A stretch of DNA of 36,994 nt from Vibrio caribbeanicus ATCC BAA-2122 (lineage in GTDB: Bacteria > Pseudomonadota > Gammaproteobacteria > Enterobacterales > Vibrionaceae): NCBI RefSeq assembly GCF_000165125.1, contig NZ_AEIU01000005.1, forward strand, positions 1 to 36,994. Direction: 5' to 3'. Both the position numbers and the translations under genes were made by a program. Positions 31,511 through 36,994 of this stretch are shown here, in pieces (the first letter of the stretch is position 1; every line of letters starts with the position of its first letter). The notes under the pieces were generated by a model. It searched no databases and had not been told where the DNA came from. It was given only the letters and a program-made list of their open reading frames with translations.

Positions 31511-32770
31511 ATGAATCTAACAGAACTGAAGAACAGACCAGTGTCTGATCTCGTCAAACTTGGCGAAAGCTTGGGCCTTGAGAATCTTGCTCGCCTGAGA
31601 AAGCAAGATATTATCTTCGCAATTTTGAAAGCACACGCTAAGAGCGGCGAAGATATATTCGGCGACGGGGTTCTGGAAATACTTCAAGACGGCTTTGGCT
31701 TCTTGCGTAGTGCGGACAGCTCTTATTTGGCAGGTCCTGATGACATTTATGTATCACCCAGCCAGATCCGACGCTTTAACCTTCGCACTGGTGACTCAAT
31801 TGCGGGTAAAATTCGTCCACCAAAAGATGGTGAGCGATACTTTGCGTTATTGAAGGTGAATACGGTTAATGATGACAAACCAGACAACGCTCGCAACAAG
31901 ATTCTCTTTGAAAACTTAACACCGCTACATGCGAATGAGCGCATGGTCATGGAGCGTGGTAATGGTTCAACAGAGGACATTACCGCCAGAGTGCTAGATT
32001 TGGCTTCACCTATTGGTAAAGGTCAGCGAGGCTTGATTGTTGCACCGCCTAAAGCGGGTAAGACAATGCTATTGCAAAACATTGCTCAAAGCATTGCCTA
32101 TAACCACCCAGAATGCGAGTTGATGGTACTTCTTATTGACGAGCGTCCTGAGGAAGTGACTGAAATGCAGAGGCTGGTGAAAGGTGAAGTTGTGGCTTCA
32201 ACATTTGATGAGCCTGCATCACGTCACGTTCAAGTTGCTGAAATGGTGATTGAGAAAGCTAAGCGTCTGGTTGAACACAAGAAAGATGTCGTTATTCTGC
32301 TTGATTCGATAACTCGATTGGCAAGGGCTTACAACACTGTGGTCCCTTCTTCAGGAAAAGTATTAACTGGTGGTGTAGATGCTAATGCTTTACATCGTCC
32401 CAAACGTTTCTTTGGTGCTGCTCGAAATGTTGAAGAGGGTGGTAGTTTGACGATTATCGCAACTGCACTGGTTGATACAGGTTCGAAAATGGATGAGGTA
32501 ATTTACGAAGAGTTTAAAGGTACAGGTAATATGGAGCTGCACCTTAATCGTAAGATTGCTGAAAAACGTGTTTTCCCTGCGATTGATTTTAATCGTTCAG
32601 GTACCCGTCGTGAAGAATTACTCACTAAGAACGATGAACTACAAAAAATGTGGATTCTGCGTAAAATTGTCCATCCAATGGGAGAGATCGATGCCATGGA
32701 GTTTTTGATCGACAAATTGGCAATGACGAAAACGAATGATGAGTTCTTTGATGCAATGCGTCGACAGTAG
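31511..32770 (+). CDS. rho: Transcription termination factor Rho
   Basis: A 419-residue hexameric RNA-dependent ATPase, exactly the E. coli length from the ATG at 31511 ('[19 protein letters not shown]'). The N-terminal RNA-binding cold-shock domain ('[45 protein letters not shown]') is followed by Walker A '[13 protein letters not shown]', Walker B '[16 protein letters not shown]' and the R-loop '[20 protein letters not shown]'. A TTG eight codons upstream is in frame but not conserved. The 199-bp leader is a likely place for autoregulated termination, as in E. coli. A strong terminator follows. Confidence 0.98.
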   Translation: MNLTELKNRPVSDLVKLGESLGLENLARLRKQDIIFAILKAHAKSGEDIFGDGVLEILQDGFGFLRSADSSYLAGPDDIYVSPSQIRRFNLRTGDSIAGKIRPPKDGERYFALLKVNTVNDDKPDNARNKILFENLTPLHANERMVMERGNGSTEDITARVLDLASPIGKGQRGLIVAPPKAGKTMLLQNIAQSIAYNHPECELMVLLIDERPEEVTEMQRLVKGEVVASTFDEPASRHVQVAEMVIEKAKRLVEHKKDVVILLDSITRLARAYNTVVPSSGKVLTGGVDANALHRPKRFFGAARNVEEGGSLTIIATALVDTGSKMDEVIYEEFKGTGNMELHLNRKIAEKRVFPAIDFNRSGTRREELLTKNDELQKMWILRKIVHPMGEIDAMEFLIDKLAMTKTNDEFFDAMRRQ

Positions 32771-32789
32771 GGACTAGCTTCACGACAAA

Positions 32790-32817
32790 CGCCACCCCAA
32801 AGGGTGGCGTTTTTGTT
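32790..32817 (+). terminator. Rho-independent terminator of rho
   Basis: The stem CGCCACCC/GGGTGGCG with loop CAAA is followed by TTTTTG, 19 bp after the rho stop. Confidence 0.93.
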
Positions 32818-32871
32818 TGCAATCTTTGCTAAGACAAAGCACAATGAAGTGAATGTTAAAAGGAGGTTAAC

Positions 32872-33870
32872 ATGCAACAAGGAATGTTGTCGTCGGTTCT
32901 CCTACTCAGTGCACTTTTGATTTGTGTTCCTAATGCCTCATCGATAGAGATGTTGAAATTAGATGCTGAGCAATGGCTTAGTGAGCCACAATTGCAACAC
33001 AAAACGACAGAACTTTATCAGCGTATCATTGATGAAGACATCGATGGTTTAAACTTTGCGCTACAAAGATTATCTCTCCCTGCTCAGGAAGTGGTTCGGT
33101 ACCTTCTGCTCAAGAAAGTAGAGCAGCAAAAAATTCCTTTATCGACACGCATGGCACTTTTTGTTGAGCAACAAAAATTGATTTCTCCCACCTATCACAT
33201 CATACAACGAGGGGATGGCTATGAACTTTCTGTTCCCGCTTTTAACTACCCTGCAATCGCATTTCGTTTGCTGAAGCACTGGCAGAATAATAAAGATACC
33301 TTGGCATTTATTCTCGATGCTGAGCGAGAAGATCTCAATTTGAAGCAATGGTTGACTGGAGATGAATACGAACTCAAGGAACGTGAAGACCTCTTGATTA
33401 GAGAATTAGATACTCTAAGTCCTAATGCTGTCAAAGTGCTCGTTAAGCAAATTACTTCAGAAGTAGTGATCAGCTGGTTACCTTCATCTCAAGTGATGGT
33501 GCGTTTGGCTCAAGTCAGTCAAAATAAGGAAATTTATCGGCTCTTGTGGTTGATGAGGGTGGATTTCGCGATTGAATCCGAGCTGATTCGACTGGCTAAA
33601 TCCCAAAAGAGTTCTGCTCTTGAACAAGTTATGCTTGCCGCCAGTAGCAATCCTGGTCTTAAAAATTTGGCGATTAAAGAGCTTACCCAACTAAAGCCAA
33701 TACCAGCCCAAGTGAAGCAATTTTTAGTGGCTTTGATGTCTGGCTCCGACGATGCGAGGTTCGTTGCGAATGAACTTGTGCGTCACGGTTACTCAACTTG
33801 GCTTGAGGAGCTGGTCGCCACCAATCAGTCGATACATGCCAATATAATCTTGAGTGTGATCGCCCAGTAA
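32872..33870 (+). CDS. Orphan exported helical protein between rho and ubiD
   Basis: A 332-residue protein with a signal peptide (MQQGMLSSVLLLSALLICVPNASS, cleavage near residue 24) and a mature part made of repeated amphipathic helices of HEAT- or TPR-like character ('EVVRYLLLKKVEQQKIP', 'VMVRLAQVSQNKEIYRLLWLMR', 'LIRLAKSQKSSALEQVML'). I do not recognise the family. It has an unusually strong ribosome site (AAAAGGAGGTTAAC before ATG). It has its own terminator, so it is probably a single gene. Similar unnamed genes may be present here in other vibrios; that cannot be checked. Function unknown; no catalytic motif is seen. Confidence 0.85.
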   Translation: MQQGMLSSVLLLSALLICVPNASSIEMLKLDAEQWLSEPQLQHKTTELYQRIIDEDIDGLNFALQRLSLPAQEVVRYLLLKKVEQQKIPLSTRMALFVEQQKLISPTYHIIQRGDGYELSVPAFNYPAIAFRLLKHWQNNKDTLAFILDAEREDLNLKQWLTGDEYELKEREDLLIRELDTLSPNAVKVLVKQITSEVVISWLPSSQVMVRLAQVSQNKEIYRLLWLMRVDFAIESELIRLAKSQKSSALEQVMLAASSNPGLKNLAIKELTQLKPIPAQVKQFLVALMSGSDDARFVANELVRHGYSTWLEELVATNQSIHANIILSVIAQ

Positions 33871-33894
33871 CTTGATAACATATAACACAAGCTG

Positions 33895-33925
33895 AAAAAG
33901 AGAGATCTTGCGATCTCTCTTTTTG
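33895..33925 (+). terminator. Rho-independent terminator after the orphan exported protein gene
   Basis: The stem AAAAAGAGAGATC/GATCTCTCTTTTT with loop TTGC; the T run ends 40 bp before the ubiD start. Confidence 0.9.
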
Positions 33926-33964
33926 ATATACTGCCTGCAGATTAACCAAATAACTGTTAGTTCT

Positions 33965-35821
33965 ATGAGTTTTAAGAATTTGCGCGATTTTATCGTACAT
34001 TTAGAAAAAGAAGGGAAGCTAAAACGGATCTCTGCTTCCATCGACCCACACTATGAAATGACGGAAATTAGTGACCGTGTTTTAAGACAAGGCGGTCCGG
34101 CGCTTTTGTTTGAGAATCCAGTTGGCTATGACATGCCTGTACTGACCAATCTCTTTGGTACGCCAGAGCGAGTGGCTATTGGTATGGGACGAGAAAATGT
34201 CAAAGAGCTGCGTGAGGTAGGGAAACTGCTGGCTTATTTGAAAGAGCCAGAACCTCCAAAAGGCTTTAAAGATGCTCTAGAGAAGTTGCCTGTGTTTAGG
34301 CAGGTCTTGAATATGCCCGCAAAAAGGGTTCGTAAAGCACCTTGTCAGGAAATAATATGGCAGGGTGAAGAGGTCGATTTGGATAAAATCCCTGTGATGA
34401 GCTGTTGGCCAAAAGATGTTGCTCCGCTTTTAACTTGGGGTTTGACTGTCACTAGGGGACCAAATAAGAAGCGACAAAATCTCGGTATTTATCGTCAACA
34501 AAAGATAGCTAAAAACAAAATTATCATGCGTTGGCTTGCTCACCGAGGTGGGGCTTTAGACTTGAGGGACTGGATGGAAACAAATCCAGGAGAGCCTTTC
34601 CCTATATCCGTTGCCTTTGGTGCTGATCCTGCCACCATTTTGGGAGCTGTCACGCCCGTACCAGATACACTATCAGAGTATGCTTTTGCAGGACTATTAC
34701 GAGGCAAGAAGACAGAGGTTATTAAGTCGGTGAGCAACCATCTAGAGGTTCCCGCGAGTGCCGAAGTGGTTTTAGAAGGCTACATCGATCCCTCGGAGTA
34801 TGCGGAAGAGGGACCTTATGGTGATCATACGGGATATTACAACGAAAAAGAGTCTCATCATGTTTTTACCATCACTCACATTACGATGCGGCGAGATCCA
34901 ATTTATCACAGTACATATACCGGAAGACCGCCCGATGAACCAGCTGTTCTTGGAGTTGCGTTGAATGAAGTCTTTGTACCGATTTTGCAAAAGCAATTCC
35001 CGGAAATAGAAGACTTCTATCTTCCTCCTGAAGGATGCTCTTATCGAATGGCTGTTGTCACTATAAAGAAGCAGTACCCCGGGCACGCAAAGCGTATAAT
35101 GATGGGGGTTTGGTCATTTCTTCGTCAGTTTATGTACACTAAATTTGTTGTCGTTTGTGATGCGCAAGTCAATGCGCGAGATTGGAATAGTGTCATTGAA
35201 GCTATGACTCAACATATGGATCCAATTAAAGACAGTTTATTTATTGATAACACGCCGATTGATTCGCTTGATTTTGCTTCTCCAGTTGTTGGTTTAGGGT
35301 CAAAAATGGGCCTAGATGCGACCATTAAATGGTCTGCAGAGAAGAGTGAACCCAGTGAATCTGACAAAGACAGCACAATTTTGGATGAAAGCGTTATTCA
35401 CCGACTGAAAAAAGAGCATTCCGAGATCATTGATCTTTATATTCCACCGGCAGCAGTCAGTAGTGGCTTGGTGATTTTTTCGATGGAGAAGCGTACCGCA
35501 GGTCATGCTTTGGATATTGCAGAGCAGGTTGGTAAAGCACTGTTTGAGTATGGAAGACCAAAGTTTATTTTTGTCTGTGATAATGATGTTGATGTTCGAG
35601 ATTGGAACGATATTATCTGGGCCATGACGACACGAATGGATCCCGAACGAGACTCTCGTCAAGTGAAGACTGTAGATGGCGAAAATGCTTTTATTGTGTT
35701 GGACGCTAGCAACAAATTTCAAGGTCAAGAAGTTGACCGAGAATGGGGAGAGCCTATTAAAAAGGATCCCACTTTGGTAAAAAAAATTGACGATTTGTGG
35801 GATGAATTAAACATTATATAG
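33965..35821 (+). CDS. ubiD: 4-hydroxy-3-polyprenylbenzoate decarboxylase UbiD, with duplicated C-terminal module
   Basis: A prenyl-FMN-dependent decarboxylase of ubiquinone synthesis. The start ATG at 33965 gives 618 residues, about 120 more than E. coli UbiD (497). Family motifs are intact in the first 330 residues ('[26 protein letters not shown]', '[28 protein letters not shown]', '[14 protein letters not shown]'). The extra length is an internal repeat: residues about 334-458 ('[15 protein letters not shown]', '[20 protein letters not shown]') are echoed at about 475-600 ('[15 protein letters not shown]', '[20 protein letters not shown]'). The second copy is joined to the usual end '[10 protein letters not shown]'. 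An upstream in-frame ATG at 33908 lies in the terminator and is rejected. The gene has no strong ribosome site. Confidence 0.95.
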   Translation: MSFKNLRDFIVHLEKEGKLKRISASIDPHYEMTEISDRVLRQGGPALLFENPVGYDMPVLTNLFGTPERVAIGMGRENVKELREVGKLLAYLKEPEPPKGFKDALEKLPVFRQVLNMPAKRVRKAPCQEIIWQGEEVDLDKIPVMSCWPKDVAPLLTWGLTVTRGPNKKRQNLGIYRQQKIAKNKIIMRWLAHRGGALDLRDWMETNPGEPFPISVAFGADPATILGAVTPVPDTLSEYAFAGLLRGKKTEVIKSVSNHLEVPASAEVVLEGYIDPSEYAEEGPYGDHTGYYNEKESHHVFTITHITMRRDPIYHSTYTGRPPDEPAVLGVALNEVFVPILQKQFPEIEDFYLPPEGCSYRMAVVTIKKQYPGHAKRIMMGVWSFLRQFMYTKFVVVCDAQVNARDWNSVIEAMTQHMDPIKDSLFIDNTPIDSLDFASPVVGLGSKMGLDATIKWSAEKSEPSESDKDSTILDESVIHRLKKEHSEIIDLYIPPAAVSSGLVIFSMEKRTAGHALDIAEQVGKALFEYGRPKFIFVCDNDVDVRDWNDIIWAMTTRMDPERDSRQVKTVDGENAFIVLDASNKFQGQEVDREWGEPIKKDPTLVKKIDDLWDELNII

Positions 35822-36009
35822 ATGGATTAATTTTTCTTAAAAGCTGACGTAAAACGCAATGCTGTAGTAGAGAGCACAATAATTGTTCTTGCTCTGCATC
35901 GTATAAACTTGTAGTTTTTGTGACTTCGGTAAATAAGAAAGACGTTATATATCGTCTCGATTAGACAAATGTTAATACTCGCTATAATGGAGTGAGTGAG
36001 AGGAATAAA

Positions 36010-36723
36010 ATGACAATTGAATGTGAAGTAAAGTCGATTGAGGCACTGGCTTGTAATACTTACCGAATCTTATTGCATCCGGAAAACCCCGTCAGTTTTA
36101 AAGCTGGCCAGTATCTGATGGTGGTTATGGGAGAAAAGGACAAGAGACCATTTTCTATTGCAAGCAGCCCATGCCGCCATCAAGGAGAGCTTGAGCTCCA
36201 CATCGGTGCGGCTGAGCATAATGCGTATGCCTATGAGGTTGTGGAGGCAATGAAAGTTGCGCATCAAAATAATGGAAAAATAACAATAGATGCACCACAC
36301 GGTGATGCTTGGATAAGAGAAGGTCAAACAAGACCCATCTTGTTAATTGCCGGAGGCACGGGATTTAGCTATGTACGCTCGATACTCGACCATTGCTTGG
36401 CACAGAATGTTACCAATGACATTTTTCTCTATTGGGGTGGAAGAGATGAGCGACAGTTATATGCGTGCAGTGAGATCGAGGAAATAACCAAGCTGAAAAG
36501 CAATGTACATTTTATTCCTGTTGTTGAAGAGAGCAACGATGCTTGGAGTGGAAGAGTTGGGAATGTATTGCAGGCCATTGAAGATGACTTTGTTTCTCTG
36601 TCTGAATACGACATCTATATAGCAGGTCGTTTCGAAATGGCGGGTACGGCTCGTGAAAAATTTACTCTAATGAAAGGAGCAAAAGCGGATCATATGTTTG
36701 GTGATGCGTACGCTTTTATTTAG
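36010..36723 (+). CDS. fre: NAD(P)H-flavin reductase
   Basis: A 237-residue cytoplasmic enzyme that reduces free flavins with NAD(P)H (E. coli Fre is 233). The flavin-binding '[21 protein letters not shown]' and the nucleotide-binding '[18 protein letters not shown]' and '[15 protein letters not shown]' are typical, and the C-terminus '[10 protein letters not shown]' is that of Fre. The ATG at 36010 has AGAGGA six bases upstream; a GTG at 35992 in the same frame is less likely. It lies about 190 bp after ubiD, an order seen in vibrios and enterics. In luminous vibrios Fre-type enzymes supply FMNH2 to luciferase; nothing here indicates luminescence. Confidence 0.97.
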   Translation: MTIECEVKSIEALACNTYRILLHPENPVSFKAGQYLMVVMGEKDKRPFSIASSPCRHQGELELHIGAAEHNAYAYEVVEAMKVAHQNNGKITIDAPHGDAWIREGQTRPILLIAGGTGFSYVRSILDHCLAQNVTNDIFLYWGGRDERQLYACSEIEEITKLKSNVHFIPVVEESNDAWSGRVGNVLQAIEDDFVSLSEYDIYIAGRFEMAGTAREKFTLMKGAKADHMFGDAYAFI

Positions 36724-36740
36724 ATTGCAATATAGATTTA

Positions 36741-36768
36741 GAAAAGGAGCTTATCGCTCCTTTTTTCT
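36741..36768 (+). terminator. Rho-independent terminator of fre
   Basis: The stem AAAAGGAGC/GCTCCTTTT with loop TTATC is followed by a T run, 18 bp after the fre stop. Confidence 0.92.
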
Positions 36769-36769
36769 T

Positions 36770-36924
36770 TTGAGTAAAAATTAATCGAGTGATGCCTTTT
36801 TCCATTTTATGAGTAAAAAAAGCTTGCTCTCATAGATGTATTCCCTATAATCAACGGCCGCTAAGATGTGGCTGTTGGTAAAGCTCAGTACGTATATTAG
36901 CAAGATCCAAAGTAGCCTTGTTTT
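36770..36924. other. Non-coding stretch between the fre terminator and the promoter
   Basis: No open frame, hairpin or repeat that I can support; AT-rich. Confidence 0.4.
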
Positions 36925-36994
36925 TAAAGCAAAAGTTTTAAAATAAAATTCAAAAAAGTGTTTGACACTTTCAGTTGAATCGATAGAATGGCTG
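36925..36994 (+). promoter_or_regulatory. Strong sigma-70 promoter of rRNA/tRNA type at the window edge
   Basis: TTGACA (36962-36967), a 16-bp spacer and TAGAAT (36984-36989) form a near-consensus promoter, followed by the G+C-rich GGCTG. Just upstream is an A/T-tract region (36925-36958) like an UP element. No protein gene starts before the window ends. This combination is typical of stable-RNA promoters, so an rRNA or tRNA operon probably begins just beyond the right edge (inference). Confidence 0.6.

Noticed and set aside
35312-35728. Minus-strand open frame of 138 codons within ubiD
   Set aside because: Composition is unlike a protein of this genome and it lies wholly opposite a conserved gene; shadow frame.

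Overview
The window is a piece of a gammaproteobacterial chromosome, almost certainly Vibrio or a close relative (inference from protein similarity recalled from memory and from gene order). The block gppA-rhlB / trxA-rho-ubiD-fre, the GtrB-PMT-GtrA membrane cassette, a CsrB-type RNA with a GacA/VarA-like upstream site and the small recQ partner all fit a large Vibrionaceae chromosome. Base composition is even, about 43-47% G+C by eye, and I see no insertion sequence, prophage, CRISPR array, tRNA or rRNA gene.

Layout. 1-2498: the 3' part of a GT2 (GtrB/ArnC-like) glycosyltransferase, a family-39 (ArnT-like) transferase and a GtrA flippase, all overlapping. 2694-4502: an orphan secreted or type I membrane protein. 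4602-5015: OsmC. 5111-9733: an electrophile/redox-stress island on the minus strand, with a TetR regulator holding two cysteines, three DJ-1/Hsp31-like proteins (two cytoplasmic and about 97% identical, one exported), and an exported subclass-B3-like metallo-beta-lactamase-fold hydrolase. The two near-identical DJ-1 genes also share about 190 bp of duplicated promoter with a pair of matching palindromic operators and an early leader hairpin. 9948-14933: a small exported beta-rich protein, gorA, rlmJ and prlC. 14987-17392: a bufferin-type RiPP metallophore operon, bufA1-bufB-bufC-DoxX, read leftward. 17639-19813: uvrD with a LexA-like box. 19857-20272: a CsrB-family regulatory RNA on the minus strand with about 19 AGGA motifs, its own promoter, terminator and upstream activator palindrome. 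20469-24843: ggt, a LysE exporter, an AraC regulator and rarD. 25066-28040: recQ, a DUF3630-like gene and the queuosine-precursor transporter yhhQ with a probable preQ1-I riboswitch. 28074-36723: gppA, rhlB, trxA, rho, an orphan exported helical protein, a ubiD carrying an internal C-terminal duplication, and fre. The window ends in a strong sigma-70 promoter of rRNA/tRNA type.

How the genes work together. Thiol and electrophile defence recurs: OsmC, TetR plus DJ-1 proteins, MBL hydrolase, glutathione reductase, gamma-glutamyltransferase and thioredoxin. The Buf operon probably makes a copper-binding, post-translationally modified peptide. Global control is represented by the CsrB-type RNA, Rho, RhlB and GppA. 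The points most worth a second look are the bufferin operon with its overlapping leader inverted repeats, the DJ-1 duplication with its operator pair, the CsrB RNA whose activator site sits inside a large palindrome at the end of ggt, and the duplicated C-terminal module in UbiD.
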